Numbered from the stretch's first letter, positions 34,740 through 45,125 are shown. The stretch is DNA of 64,000 nt from Micrococcales bacterium (GCA_017306245.1 JAFKIY010000001.1:1-64000); one strand, 5' to 3'. Translations and numbers: made by a program. Notes: generated by a model from the letters alone, not told the origin.

Positions 34740-36137
34740 CTAGTTCGGGTGGGTCATGCTGAGCACGTCGAGGAGGGTGTCAAGTTGCTCCTCGGTGATC
34801 TCTCCGCGTTCGACGAACCCCAGCTCGACGACCGACTCGCGCACGGTGATTCCCTTCGCCACCGCATTCTTCGCAACCTTCGCCGCCGACTCGTAACCGA
34901 TCACGCGGTTCAACGGCGTCACGATGGACGGAGAGGATTCTGCAAGGGCTCTCGCCCGCTCGACATTCGCCGTCAGCCCGTCCACGGTCGTGTCGGCCAG
35001 CAGGCGGCTGGAATTCGAGAGCAAGCGGATCGACTCGAGAAGCGCGGTTCCCATGACCGGGATCGCGACGTTGAGCTCGAAGGAGCCGCTCGCACCGCCC
35101 CAGGCGATCGTCGCGTCGTTGCCCACTACTCGCGCACACACCATGAGCACGGCCTCCGGGATCACCGGATTGACCTTGCCGGGCATGATGGATGAGCCGG
35201 GCTGAAGGTCGGGTATGTGGATTTCCGCGAGTCCCGTGTTCGGGCCCGACCCCATCCAGCGCAGGTCGTTGCAAATCTTCGTGAGACTCACCGCGATCAC
35301 CCGCAACGCGCCGGACGCCTCCACGAGGCCGTCGCGTGCGCCCTGGGCCTCGAAATGATCCTCGGCCTCCGTGAGGGGCAGGCCGGATTCCCTCGCGAGC
35401 TCTGCGATCACTTTCTGCGGGAATCCCGCAGGCGTGTTGATTCCGGTGCCGACGGCAGTTCCGCCGAGCGGGACTTCAGCGACCCGGGTGATCGTCGACT
35501 CCACCCGCTGGATGCCGAGCCTGATCTGGCGGGCGAATCCGCCGAACTCCTGGCCGAGCGTCACTGGGGTGGCATCCATGAGGTGCGTGCGTCCGGACTT
35601 GACGACGGATGCCCACTCTTTCGCCTTCTTCTCCAGCGACACCGCGAGGTGATCGAGCGCGGGGATCAGATCATTCAGCAGGGCACCGGTGACCGCGACG
35701 TGCACGGAGGTGGGGAACACGTCATTGGAGGACTGCGACGCGTTCACGTGGTCGTTCGGGTGCACGGGAGACCCGAGCGAGGTGCTGGCGAGCGTCGCGA
35801 GGACCTCGTTCATGTTCATGTTCGACGACGTGCCGCTGCCGGTCTGGTACACGTCGATCGGGAACTGGTCGTGGTGTTCGCCGTCAATGATCGTCTGGGC
35901 CGCCGCGGCGATGGCGTCCGAAATTTTGGAATCGATGATGCCGAGTTCGCCGTTGACGAGAGCCGCCGAGCGCTTGACGCGCGCGAGGGCGACAATTTGC
36001 GCTGCCTCGAGACCCGCGCCCGAAATCGGGAAATTCTCCACCGCCCGCTGGGTCTGCGCCGCGTACAGCGCGCTCGCTGGCACCCGCACCTCGCCCATGG
36101 TGTCGTGTTCGATCCGGAACTCGCCTTGCGTACTCAC
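34740..36137 (-). CDS. fumC: Class II fumarate hydratase
   Basis: 465 aa. The superfamily signature [12 protein letters not shown] is present, with [16 protein letters not shown] (B site side), SSNDVFPTS and [12 protein letters not shown]. It interconverts fumarate and malate as a homotetramer. The GTG start reads [19 protein letters not shown], the normal N-terminus. It lies 44 bp downstream of the carbonic anhydrase gene in the same direction. Gene content around it (fumC, DUF4245, xseBA, glpX) is the usual actinobacterial arrangement. Confidence 0.95.
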   Translation of the reverse strand: MSTQGEFRIEHDTMGEVRVPASALYAAQTQRAVENFPISGAGLEAAQIVALARVKRSAALVNGELGIIDSKISDAIAAAAQTIIDGEHHDQFPIDVYQTGSGTSSNMNMNEVLATLASTSLGSPVHPNDHVNASQSSNDVFPTSVHVAVTGALLNDLIPALDHLAVSLEKKAKEWASVVKSGRTHLMDATPVTLGQEFGGFARQIRLGIQRVESTITRVAEVPLGGTAVGTGINTPAGFPQKVIAELARESGLPLTEAEDHFEAQGARDGLVEASGALRVIAVSLTKICNDLRWMGSGPNTGLAEIHIPDLQPGSSIMPGKVNPVIPEAVLMVCARVVGNDATIAWGGASGSFELNVAIPVMGTALLESIRLLSNSSRLLADTTVDGLTANVERARALAESSPSIVTPLNRVIGYESAAKVAKNAVAKGITVRESVVELGFVERGEITEEQLDTLLDVLSMTHPN

Positions 36138-36181
36138 GGGAGCATCATCCTTTGTTGTTGTTCGTGGCCGACCGCCGTGAA

Positions 36182-36823
36182 TTAGGATTCGCCGATATCG
36201 CCCACGATGACATCACGAACCGCCCTGCCTTCCAGCAGTTTGTAATTCGCGCCGACAATAGCCAGCGTACCCGCTGCGATGGCATCGCTGATGAGTTCGG
36301 ATCCCGCCACCATTTCCGCGATTGTGGCGCGCAGGTGGCGCTGGCCCACGAGAGTTGGATCCGGTTCGGAACCGGCGGGAAGAGTGGCGGCAACGTCGCG
36401 CACTGCCACGGTGATCGGTTCGATGAGGTGCTGGATGTGCGGAGAGATCGCCGGAGCGTTCGGCGCCTGGCTGTCGATGGCCGCGCGGACCGCCCCGCAC
36501 TCGTCGTGGCCGAGCACGACGATGAGGGGAACACCGAGGACCGCGACCGAATATTCGAGAGAACCGATGACCGATTCGGAAATCACCTGACCCGCATTCC
36601 TGATGACGAACAGGTCCCCGAGCCCCTTGTCGAAGATGATTTCCGCCGCGAGCCTCGAATCGCTGCACCCGAACAGCGTGGCGTGCGGCGCCTGCGTTCC
36701 GATGAGTTCGCCCCGACGGTCGACGTCCTGACGCGGATGGCGGGGCGTTCCCGCAATGAAACGATTGTTTCCTTCCACCATTTCCTGCCATGCCCTCGCT
36801 GGAGTCGTGGTCGTTCCCGGCAT
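36182..36823 (-). CDS. Beta-class carbonic anhydrase
   Basis: 213 aa. The zinc ligands are Cys53 (GCSDSR), His106 and Cys109 (GHDECGA), with the catalytic Asp55-Arg57 dyad. It hydrates CO2 to bicarbonate, supplying carboxylases. The ATG at 36823 is chosen because it gives the usual short N-terminus; an in-frame start 50 codons upstream overlaps the DUF4245 gene and has no homology. It lies between DUF4245 and fumC. Confidence 0.93.
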   Translation of the reverse strand: MPGTTTTPARAWQEMVEGNNRFIAGTPRHPRQDVDRRGELIGTQAPHATLFGCSDSRLAAEIIFDKGLGDLFVIRNAGQVISESVIGSLEYSVAVLGVPLIVVLGHDECGAVRAAIDSQAPNAPAISPHIQHLIEPITVAVRDVAATLPAGSEPDPTLVGQRHLRATIAEMVAGSELISDAIAAGTLAIVGANYKLLEGRAVRDVIVGDIGES

Positions 36824-36842
36824 TGCGTCACCCTTTCCTGTT

Positions 36843-37475
36843 TTATTGTGATTCCAAAACCGCCGACAGGGCGGCCGCCATTGTCGCAAACTCGTCGACA
36901 TCGGCCGTGCCGAACAGAACGACCGCTCCGCGGGAATCCGACGTGGACATGGCGTAGGCGAGGTTCCCGGCATCCCTGGCCGTGCGGTTGTCGTACACCT
37001 GCCAGCCGACGCCGCCGATCGTCGTCGACTCTGTCGCGGCGCGGTTCTTCAGCTGGTTGGCGAGCCAGGTCGGGTTCGCGTCGATTCCCTGCCGAACCCC
37101 GATGAATTGCTGTTTGGGCGTGATGAAACCCATGTTCCAGGTGGCGACGCCGTCGGCCGGCTTCGCATCGAAGACGGCGGAGTTCGCTTTCCACTGCTGC
37201 GGAAGATCGGGAACCGCGAGAGGAGCAGGTGAATCGGCCTCGGCGGCTATCGCGCGGTAGTCGATGACCGGTGCGGGAGGCAGATCGGGCCGCACCACCA
37301 CGAGGACGGTCACGACGACGACCGCGAGCGAGGCCAGAAGCGCGACCAGCAGGTTCCGGAAGGTCTGGCTTTCGCGATGGGTGCGCGACGTTTCCGCCTT
37401 GCGCGCAGCGATCTCCTCCGCGGTTTCCGGCCGCCCGAGCTCGGCAACGATCGGCGGATCCTGCCGGGCGTTCAT
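36843..37475 (-). CDS. DUF4245 membrane-anchored protein
   Basis: 210 aa. A cytoplasmic tail rich in Glu/Arg precedes one membrane helix (about 41-60, [21 protein letters not shown]), then a compact outer domain with the family features [18 protein letters not shown] and [10 protein letters not shown]. Function unknown; the family is typically beside xseB/xseA/glpX. Its ATG overlaps the xseB stop by 4 bp. Confidence 0.85.
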   Translation of the reverse strand: MNARQDPPIVAELGRPETAEEIAARKAETSRTHRESQTFRNLLVALLASLAVVVVTVLVVVRPDLPPAPVIDYRAIAAEADSPAPLAVPDLPQQWKANSAVFDAKPADGVATWNMGFITPKQQFIGVRQGIDANPTWLANQLKNRAATESTTIGGVGWQVYDNRTARDAGNLAYAMSTSDSRGAVVLFGTADVDEFATMAAALSAVLESQ

Positions 37476-37735
37476 GCCTTCTCTGCGGCGGCGGCCTCGC
37501 CGGATTGGGCGGCTCCGCGCGCGGCATCCAGGCGCGCCTTCGCGCCGATGAGCCACTCTTCGCAGCGGCTCGCGAGGGCTTCGCCGCGCTCCCACAGGGC
37601 GAGCGATTGTTCGAGGGTCGATGTGCCCTGCTCCAGCTCGTTGACGACCTTCACCAGCTCATCTCTGGCCGCTTCGTAGCTCAGGCCGGCGATGTCGTCC
37701 GGTGTGCGGGAGTTGGGGGATGCGGTAGCCACCAT
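37472..37735 (-). CDS. xseB: Exodeoxyribonuclease VII small subunit
   Basis: 87 aa. The XseB helical-hairpin motif [26 protein letters not shown] is present (core: [19 protein letters not shown]), followed by a short Ala/Glu-rich tail. It assembles with XseA into ExoVII, which degrades single-stranded DNA from both ends. It begins 6 bp after the xseA stop and overlaps DUF4245. Confidence 0.92.
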   Translation of the reverse strand: MVATASPNSRTPDDIAGLSYEAARDELVKVVNELEQGTSTLEQSLALWERGEALASRCEEWLIGAKARLDAARGAAQSGEAAAAEKA

Positions 37736-37741
37736 GCCAGT

Positions 37742-38980
37742 TTATCGGCCCGACCGACCGGCCGGCGTCTCGGCGTCGACCGTGGTGCCGACCGTGCCGT
37801 CGGCCAGAGTGAGGAGGAGAGGGGAGCCGGGGATGGCATCGGCGCTGCGGCGAAGCACGGCTCCGCCGGGCAACTGGGCGATCGCGTATCCCCGATCGAG
37901 GGTTCGCTGGGGCGACAGGGCGCGCAATTGGCCGGTGAGTTCGGCGACGGAGGTCCTCGCGCGCTCGATCGACCGGTCCACGAGTTCCGCACCGCGTGCC
38001 ACCCAGCGGGTAAGTTCCTCCGAGCGCACATCGACAATCCACGACGAGGCGGCCAGCACGGGGCGGGACCGCAATTGGCCGATCCGGTCGATCTCCGTGG
38101 ACAGCAGTCCGGTCATCCGCGTCCCGATGCGCACTCGGGCCTGCTGCACGCGGCTCAGCTCCTCGGCGACATCCGGCACAACCCGTTTGGCGGCATCGGT
38201 CGGGGTCGACGCGCGCAAGTCGGCGACGTCGTCCAGCAACGGCCGGTCCGCCTCGTGGCCGATCGCGCTCACCAGGGGAGTCGCGCAGGCGGCGGCGGCG
38301 CGGACGAGCGCCTCGTCGCTGAAGACGAGCAGATTCTGGAAGTCGCCTCCGCCTCGCGCGACGATGATCACGTCGACGTGCGGATCCGCATCGAGCTTCG
38401 CGAGCGCGGCGATCACCTCGCCGACGGCGCGCTCGCCCTGGACGGCGGCGTGTTCCACCCGGAACTCCACCGAGGGCCAGCGCAACTGGGCGTTGCGCAG
38501 CACATCCTTCTCCGCATCCGAATCCTTGCCGGTGACGAGGCCGATGCACCGCGGCAGAAACGGCAGCGGCTTCTTGCGATCGGCGTCGAACAGGCCCTCC
38601 GCTTTGAGCTTCTGGCGGAGCTTCTCGAGCCGCTCCAGCAGGTCGCCCATGCCGGTGTGCCGCATCTCGAACACCTGCATCGACAGGGTTCCGCCCTTGA
38701 CCCAGTAATTCGGCTTGAGGAGCGCGACGACGCGGTCGCCCTGCTTCAGGTCGTCGGGCAGTTTCGACTTCACGGACGACCAGATGGTGAACCCGATCGT
38801 CGCTTCCGCTTCGAGGTCCTTCAGTTTTCCGTACACGTTCCCGCCGGAAACCCCCCACTGGGTGATTTCCCCCTCCACCCACGCCGTACCGAGCCGGTCG
38901 ATCCAGCCCTTGAGCTTGTCGGCGAGAACCGACACCGGCCATGGCGCGTCGGCGGTGGGGAGCGAGGCAGGGTCCGTCAC
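37742..38980 (-). CDS. xseA: Exodeoxyribonuclease VII large subunit
   Basis: 412 aa. An N-terminal OB fold (about 20-115, WPVSVLADKLKGWIDR) precedes the catalytic domain with CIGLVTGKDSDAEKDVLRNA, VDVIIVARGGGDFQNLLVFSDE and SAIGHEADRPLLDDVADLRASTPT (quoted as separate motifs). A coiled coil and the LDRGYAIAQLPGG C-terminal element follow. GTG start; GTGA overlap with the stop of the predicted nucleotidyltransferase gene, so the two are co-translated. Confidence 0.94.
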   Translation of the reverse strand: MTDPASLPTADAPWPVSVLADKLKGWIDRLGTAWVEGEITQWGVSGGNVYGKLKDLEAEATIGFTIWSSVKSKLPDDLKQGDRVVALLKPNYWVKGGTLSMQVFEMRHTGMGDLLERLEKLRQKLKAEGLFDADRKKPLPFLPRCIGLVTGKDSDAEKDVLRNAQLRWPSVEFRVEHAAVQGERAVGEVIAALAKLDADPHVDVIIVARGGGDFQNLLVFSDEALVRAAAACATPLVSAIGHEADRPLLDDVADLRASTPTDAAKRVVPDVAEELSRVQQARVRIGTRMTGLLSTEIDRIGQLRSRPVLAASSWIVDVRSEELTRWVARGAELVDRSIERARTSVAELTGQLRALSPQRTLDRGYAIAQLPGGAVLRRSADAIPGSPLLLTLADGTVGTTVDAETPAGRSGR

Positions 38981-40308
38981 GGTGTCGCAGCCCCCTGGAT
39001 GCCGGCGATGTACTCGTTGATCGTGGGCATGCCGGTGAGCTTTTCCCGGTAGAACGTGTTCACGACGTTGATGACTTTCGTTTGCGCGGCCTCAACCTCC
39101 GCCACGCGTTTCGCCGCGTCGTCCTGGAGTTCGAGCGCCTGGCGCAACTGCATGATCGCCTTCACGATCTCGACTTCCTCGTCGCCTTCGAGGGCCTCCA
39201 CGACGTCGAGGACGAGAGCGTCCGCCTGCGCCTGCACCGCATCGATCGGGATCGACGAACCCGGTTGCGTCGCATTGTCGAGCGTGGAAATGAGCGACCA
39301 CACCTGGTACAGGATCGTGGCAGGCTCGTCGAACAGTTCCCGCACGTACGCCGCCTCGAGGTGCCGGCCGGAGAGCCGGAACACGTTGTACATGCGCTTG
39401 GCGGCCTTGCCGTAGTTGAGGTGGTCTGTGAGGTACTTGCGGACCTCGGCCTCCAGCCGTTCCACATACTGGTCCAGGGCATCCGTCGAGACGAACTTCG
39501 CCACCTTCGCGAACGTGGGGACATCTTCGGCATCCAAATACACTTCCTGGAAGAACGCGTCGAGGTAGCCGTCGAGCGAGACGATCTGCCCGTCGGGGGC
39601 CTCCCACGTGACATCGATGACGTTGCTCGCGTTGGACAGCTGGCGCCGCTCGGGGTCGCTCACGACCCAGTCGAGCTTGCACCAGCCGGGGTCGAGCGCC
39701 ACCTCGTCCCAGCGCAGGATGGCGGGCCCGTCCGGGCCCTCCACCTCGAGTTGCCGCTCCACGATTTCGTCGTAGGTCCAGGAGATCGGGCTCCCTTTTC
39801 TCACGGGCGAGCCCGCGTGGGTGCCGTCAAAGGGGTAGCTTCCGAGTTTCGCCTCCAGGAACTGGTACGCGTCGCCCCGATGGAACTCGATGACTTTCTC
39901 CCGCATGAGCCTGGCCATGATGGCGCACGCCTCGTCACGCGTCGGGGCTTTGACGTTGAGTCGCTGAAAGTAGTCGCAGTCTCCAGGGAAGGACTGGATC
40001 TTGGACTGCGCCGCGGATCCGGATATCGCCAGAGCGCTCTCCACCTGCGGTGCGGGGCCGGTCACTTCCACGATCGTGCCGATGCGGCGAAATCGTTCGA
40101 GGTCGCTCGGGCTGAAATCCAGCATCGCGACGCGGTGTCCGAACGCTCCGCTCGCCGTGTCCACGACCACGTCGCCGCTCGCGGATTCCTGGGCGATCGA
40201 ATTCATCCACTGTCTGGCGGAATCCTCGTCCAGTTCAACGCCCAGTCGTTTCGCCGACTCCACGATCCGCCGGAAGTCGTCGGTTGCCTCGCTGGCCGAT
40301 GCGGTCAT
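38977..40308 (-). CDS. Predicted polymerase-beta-type nucleotidyltransferase, uncharacterised family
   Basis: 443 aa. I do not recognise a named family. The segment AISGSAAQSKIQSFPGDCDYF (Gly97-Ser98 then Asp110-Cys-Asp112) fits the pol-beta NTase pattern G-S-x(n)-D-x-D, and Lys211-Leu-Asp213 (CKLDWVV) fits the third carboxylate on a later strand. The remainder (about 250-440) is helical with coiled-coil tendency (QALELQDDAAKRVAEVEAAQ). It starts 4 bp inside the end of a DEDDh exonuclease gene and ends 4 bp inside xseA. A role adding nucleotides to nucleic-acid ends is inferred, unproven. Confidence 0.6.
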   Translation of the reverse strand: MTASASEATDDFRRIVESAKRLGVELDEDSARQWMNSIAQESASGDVVVDTASGAFGHRVAMLDFSPSDLERFRRIGTIVEVTGPAPQVESALAISGSAAQSKIQSFPGDCDYFQRLNVKAPTRDEACAIMARLMREKVIEFHRGDAYQFLEAKLGSYPFDGTHAGSPVRKGSPISWTYDEIVERQLEVEGPDGPAILRWDEVALDPGWCKLDWVVSDPERRQLSNASNVIDVTWEAPDGQIVSLDGYLDAFFQEVYLDAEDVPTFAKVAKFVSTDALDQYVERLEAEVRKYLTDHLNYGKAAKRMYNVFRLSGRHLEAAYVRELFDEPATILYQVWSLISTLDNATQPGSSIPIDAVQAQADALVLDVVEALEGDEEVEIVKAIMQLRQALELQDDAAKRVAEVEAAQTKVINVVNTFYREKLTGMPTINEYIAGIQGAATP

Positions 40309-40880
40309 GATGTGCCCTCTTTCGTTGTCGAAAGGACGCGCCTGGCTGCGGCGTCCTCGGCAATGGCCGCGAACAGTGCGGCCTGATCCTGGGCATCGCC
40401 CAGCGCATTGTGGGACAGCGGTCTGCCATCCAGGTACCGAGGGGAGAGGAATCGGAGGCTCGTTTCCGCCCACGAGCCCCCCGCCATCCCGAGGTAAAAC
40501 GATTTTATGTCGATGGCCGAGTGCCCGAACGGGTTTCGGCCGAGGAAGCGTTCGAAGTAGTCGCACACGAACATCCAGTCGAAGGACGCGTTGAATCCGA
40601 CGAAGACGGGAACGCCCGGGCTCGGCACAGCCTCCGCGATCCACTCATCGAACTTCTTCATTCCCGCCTCGGGTGGTTCGCCGTTCTCCTCCAGATGTTC
40701 CAGCGTGAGCCCGCTGATGGAGAGCGCCTCCGTGGTCATCGCGTCGTTGACGGGCTTCAGTTCGACGTAGAAGTTCTGCTCCGGATCCACGACGAGGCAT
40801 GCGCCGATCGACAGCATCGAGTACGCGCTCGGGTTCGGTCCGGCCGTCTCCACATCGACGCTGATCAGAACTTCTCGCAT
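40305..40880 (-). CDS. DEDDh 3'-5' exonuclease
   Basis: 191 aa. All five catalytic residues are visible: Asp9 and Glu11 (SVDVETAG), Asp101 (FNASFDWMFV), His157 and Asp162 (LSHNALGDAQDQA). It is close to the DnaQ/oligoribonuclease superfamily, as a stand-alone domain. It is the first gene of a coupled set with the predicted NTase, xseA and xseB. TAGCCT (reverse strand, complement of 40907-40912) is a possible -10 with a short leader. DNA or RNA substrate cannot be decided. Confidence 0.88.
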   Translation of the reverse strand: MREVLISVDVETAGPNPSAYSMLSIGACLVVDPEQNFYVELKPVNDAMTTEALSISGLTLEHLEENGEPPEAGMKKFDEWIAEAVPSPGVPVFVGFNASFDWMFVCDYFERFLGRNPFGHSAIDIKSFYLGMAGGSWAETSLRFLSPRYLDGRPLSHNALGDAQDQAALFAAIAEDAAARRVLSTTKEGTS

Positions 40881-40974
40881 CGCAGCTCCCGTCTCGTCCT
40901 CGCAACAGGCTACGGGATGCTGACGACAGGTCTCCAGAGGCGGTCAACACCATGACCAGTTCAGGCTCCTCTCG

Positions 40975-40989
40975 TACACTGGGCGGGTG
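40975..40989 (+). promoter_or_regulatory. Orphan leaderless promoter before the ispH relic
   Basis: TACACT (40975-40980) lies six bases before GTG (40987-40989), the same geometry as other leaderless genes here. The GTG opens only a 22-codon frame (stop at 41053-41055). It may be the old ispH start before the internal deletion, or it may now drive the DUF6264 gene. Confidence 0.35.
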
Positions 40990-41009
40990 ACCATCACCTA
41001 CGGCGCAAC

Positions 41010-41138
41010 ACCGGCGACATCGGCTACGCCAAACGGAACCGGCAGGTTGCCGTGAAGTCGATCACGCCGGACTGCGACATCGTAATCGTGGTCCCGGTGG
41101 CGGCACACGGCTTCTGGAGCGGCAACGATGAACCCTGA
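41010..41138 (+). pseudogene. Relic of ispH (HMBPP reductase)
   Basis: One frame reads GDIGYAKRNRQVAVKSI then TPDCDIVIVV (41013-41093). This closely resembles the IspH segment around the second iron-sulfur cysteine (typically D-I-C-Y-A-T-x-N-R-Q..A-V-K..I-A-P-D-C-D-x-V-I-V-V-G-S). The cysteine is replaced by Gly and the following GSxNSSNS substrate-binding motif is lost. No further IspH sequence is seen on either side. IspH makes IPP/DMAPP in the MEP pathway, so an intact copy must lie elsewhere if that pathway is used. Confidence 0.65.
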
Positions 41139-41697
41139 CGAGCGTCCGCGGCCGCAGTACGGCGAATACGCGAGCGAGGCGGAGCGGGCCGCCGCCATCG
41201 AACGCTCGGGCGGAGCCCGGCCGACGCCGAGCGAGGCGCCCGCGGCATCCGATACTCCCGTTCGGCCAGCGGTGTCGAAGAAGTCGGCAAGCACGCCGGG
41301 GCAACCCGCGAGGCCGGCATTGAACCGCACCGCTAACAAAGGCTCCGATCGCATCGTCACGATTTTCCTGCTCACGTTCGGGCTCGTCTACATCATCGGC
41401 GGGGCCGGGAGCTATTTCACGCTCGGCGCATCCATGGAGCGGATGTTCGCCCAACTCGGAGTCGGCGAATACACGCCGACAACTCTGACGCCCATCATCG
41501 GAATCGTCATCGTGGTGTCCGAAGGCATCATCTGGCTCCTTGCGGCCGGCTGGTCGTACCGTCGGATCAGCAGTGGCCGCCCTGCGTGGTGGATTCCGGT
41601 TGCCGCCGGGATAATCGGATTCTTCGTCTCGGTGGCTTTGCTCGGCGTGCTGCTCGCGCAGGATCCGGCATTTCTTTCCTACGTGTCCAGTGCCTAA
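41128..41697 (+). CDS. DUF6264 membrane protein
   Basis: 189 aa. The N-terminal RPRPQYGEYASEAERAAAI motif and a disordered Pro/Ala-rich tail (to about 72) precede three membrane helices (about 78-100, 128-149 and 158-180). This matches DUF6264, an actinobacterial family of unknown function. The ATG overlaps the end of the ispH relic frame; in related genomes I would expect an intact ispH in this neighbourhood. Confidence 0.75.
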   Translation: MNPDERPRPQYGEYASEAERAAAIERSGGARPTPSEAPAASDTPVRPAVSKKSASTPGQPARPALNRTANKGSDRIVTIFLLTFGLVYIIGGAGSYFTLGASMERMFAQLGVGEYTPTTLTPIIGIVIVVSEGIIWLLAAGWSYRRISSGRPAWWIPVAAGIIGFFVSVALLGVLLAQDPAFLSYVSSA

Positions 41698-41735
41698 CCG
41701 AAAACGGCCGCTCGGGGATTTACGATTGCTGGCAC

Positions 41736-42941
41736 ATGAGCCAACTATCGATCAGGAGCGCCGTCCCGCCGCGTGACCTCGCGGCCACCATCAGTGCGCA
41801 ATCCGTTCTCCGTGCAGGCTGGGCCGTGGCGCTCGTGTACCTCGGGATATCCGTTCTCACGCTCGTCGACCTGTGGGTGACTCGCTCCTGGGGCGCGGCC
41901 GCTCTGCTCCCTTTCGGCGCGATCGTGGTTGTCATTCTCGCTCTCATCGTCATGATGCGAGGGCCATCCCGGTGGACCGGTGCCCTCTACCTGACGGTCG
42001 GGACGGTCGCCTGCTTCGCCTGGGTTTACGGATTGCTGTCGATTGATCCGGGGCTGGACCACAGCGGGCTCTTCCTGATCAACCGCGTCACCGTCGCCCT
42101 GCTACTCATCGGCGCAGTGGGCACGAGGCTCATCAACGGCGTCGCGTGGTGCACCATCGGCTTTGTGCTGGGATCGGCCGCGACCGCCGCAGCGCAATTC
42201 TCTCTGGGCTTGCCGCCCAATCCGGGGTTCGGACCCCTGGTGACCCTCGCGGTGTATCTCGTCGTCATCCTCCTGTTCGTGCTCATTCGCCGCTACCAAC
42301 GCCGTTTCACGCCCGACTTCTCGGCCGTGGAGGCGGAGACTGCGCGAATGGCGGGTCAGCGTGAACTGGAGGAACGCGCGGTAGCCCTGCTGCACGATAC
42401 GGTGCTCAACGATCTCGCGGTGATTGCGAACAGCAAGGAATATCTGGACGAACGCGCGCAGGAAAGAATTCTTCGCGATATCGCCGCCGTGTCGACAGCC
42501 CAGGTCGAACCCGGCGCGGATGTGATCCACGGCGGAGCAGAAGCTTTTCGAAATGAACTCCTCGCCGTGATGAGCGATTTCCGCTGGCGCGGCCTCACCG
42601 TCGAGGTGGGGGGAGGGGACGCGCTTTCCGCTGAGCTGGCGCCCGCCGCGGCGGCCGCGCTCGTCGGCGCGGTGAGCGGAAGCCTCGAGAACATCGTTCG
42701 CCACTCCGGATCGGACTCCGCCGAAGTTTTCGTCGACTCCACCGCTGACAGCCTGTCGGTCATGATCGTCGATCATGGGCGCGGGTTCGACCCGGAGGCG
42801 GTCCCGGACAACCGGTTGGGGATTCGGCGGAGCCTCGTCAAACGCATCGAGAGCTGCGGGGGCACCGTGCGTATCTGGTCGGCGGTGGGCTCCGGGACAT
42901 CCATCCTCATCACGGTACCGATCGGGGTGAACGATGTCTGA
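41736..42941 (+). CDS. Membrane sensor histidine kinase-like protein
   Basis: 401 aa. Six hydrophobic segments (about 27-47, 53-74, 82-102, 116-134, 138-157 and 167-184) precede a HisKA_3-type helix with His220 (ALLHDTVLNDLAVI) and an HATPase domain with an N-box (GSLENIVRHSGSD), a G1 box (VDHGRGFDPE) and a final GGTVRIWSAVGSGT. It looks like the ATP-binding kinase of NarL/DegU-type systems. No LuxR-type response regulator is adjacent. Its 3' end overlaps the next gene by 8 bp. Confidence 0.82.
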   Translation: MSQLSIRSAVPPRDLAATISAQSVLRAGWAVALVYLGISVLTLVDLWVTRSWGAAALLPFGAIVVVILALIVMMRGPSRWTGALYLTVGTVACFAWVYGLLSIDPGLDHSGLFLINRVTVALLLIGAVGTRLINGVAWCTIGFVLGSAATAAAQFSLGLPPNPGFGPLVTLAVYLVVILLFVLIRRYQRRFTPDFSAVEAETARMAGQRELEERAVALLHDTVLNDLAVIANSKEYLDERAQERILRDIAAVSTAQVEPGADVIHGGAEAFRNELLAVMSDFRWRGLTVEVGGGDALSAELAPAAAAALVGAVSGSLENIVRHSGSDSAEVFVDSTADSLSVMIVDHGRGFDPEAVPDNRLGIRRSLVKRIESCGGTVRIWSAVGSGTSILITVPIGVNDV

Positions 42942-44082
42942 CGCGTGGCGCCGGGCCCCCAATGAGGTCGACCCGCTGAGTTGGTTCTCCGGCCCCCTCG
43001 TCCCGATCGTCTTCGGCGGGCTCGCGATGACCTTCGGCGTTGCCGTAACGTTGATCTCCTACTGGGGCGACCCCATTCCGTGGTTCGACTGGGCCGCAGC
43101 AGTCTGCCTTCTCCTCGGGTTTCTCGCCGTGGGGCTCGTCGCCAGCCCGACGTTGAAGGCGTCAAGGCTCGTGCGCACGATTCCACCGATCCTTCTCGGC
43201 TGGGCGAGCTTCATCCTGTCGCTTGCCGCGCACCTCGATGGTCCCCCGTTGATGGTGGAAGTGTGGTGGGCGCCTATCGGCCTCGCATTCCTGATCGGCG
43301 CGCTCGCACCCTACGCCTCGGCTATCCGCCTGCTCGCTTTCGGGTCGGCCAGCGTGGTGTACAGCGCCATCGTGATCGCCGTCGTCCCGTTCAGCAGCGT
43401 TGGGTACTGGCCCCGGTTCTCCGAGGCATTGATCGGCTCGGGCTTCGTTCTCGTCGCCACGGCTGCCTCGACCGTGTTCGCGTATCAGGTGGTCATGCGC
43501 ATCCGGCACTGGTCGTCCACTGACCCGGGCGCCGCTCTCAGCAGTGCGGTGCTGGGGGAATCCGCGCGAATGGACATCCTTCAACGCGAACTGGCGAGTA
43601 TCGGCGATCGCACGATGCCGTTCCTCCGCAGGATTGCGCACAGCGGAATCGTGACCGCCCAGGACCGGGACCATGCGAAGCTCCTCGCCGACGAGGTCCG
43701 GGGCGAGCTTGTCGAACGGGCAAATCGAAGCTGGTTGGACTCGCTGGCCATGCGGATGGACCTCACGGTCCTCGATGCGGACCACCACGCCGATCGGATG
43801 ACGGCGAACCAGCGCGCGGCACTGCTGGGTCTGCTGGGCGCGGTGAGCGAAAACATCGGTGACACCCGATCGACGATCGTCATCCAGTTGCGCGGCGAGC
43901 CGGACGGATCGACGGCCGTCGCGCTCAGTACCGACGTGCAACTACCGGAAGGTCGGCGCACCACGCTGCTTGCGCCCCACTATTTTTCGCTGCAGGCCGC
44001 GGTCGACGGCCTCCGGTGGTCCACCGGGGGCGGCCTCGGATTGCAGTTTCGGTTGCCGCCGAAGAGCGGGAAGAATTCGTAG
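42934..44082 (+). CDS. Degenerate sensor-kinase-like membrane protein
   Basis: 382 aa. Six hydrophobic segments (about 21-43, 49-68, 76-97, 106-122, 125-146 and 160-180) mirror its upstream neighbour, and the region after 195 can be laid on the kinase helices and HATPase fold (RAALLGLLGAVSENIGD corresponds to the N-box). The phospho-acceptor His (GDRTMPFLRRIA at the equivalent site) and the DxGxG box are missing. It probably arose by duplication and acts as a non-catalytic partner. Overlaps the kinase gene by 8 bp. Confidence 0.72.
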   Translation: MSDAWRRAPNEVDPLSWFSGPLVPIVFGGLAMTFGVAVTLISYWGDPIPWFDWAAAVCLLLGFLAVGLVASPTLKASRLVRTIPPILLGWASFILSLAAHLDGPPLMVEVWWAPIGLAFLIGALAPYASAIRLLAFGSASVVYSAIVIAVVPFSSVGYWPRFSEALIGSGFVLVATAASTVFAYQVVMRIRHWSSTDPGAALSSAVLGESARMDILQRELASIGDRTMPFLRRIAHSGIVTAQDRDHAKLLADEVRGELVERANRSWLDSLAMRMDLTVLDADHHADRMTANQRAALLGLLGAVSENIGDTRSTIVIQLRGEPDGSTAVALSTDVQLPEGRRTTLLAPHYFSLQAAVDGLRWSTGGGLGLQFRLPPKSGKNS

Positions 44083-44093
44083 CGGCCGTCGCC

Positions 44094-45125
<1,032 letters not shown>

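Noticed and set aside
40309..40644. Upstream extension of the predicted NTase
   Set aside because: It reads antisense-free but overlaps the exonuclease gene in another frame and has low-complexity sequence; the ATGA overlap at 40308 is the natural start.
40987..41055. 22-codon frame behind the leaderless-like promoter
   Set aside because: Too short and without homology; more likely the old start of the decayed ispH.
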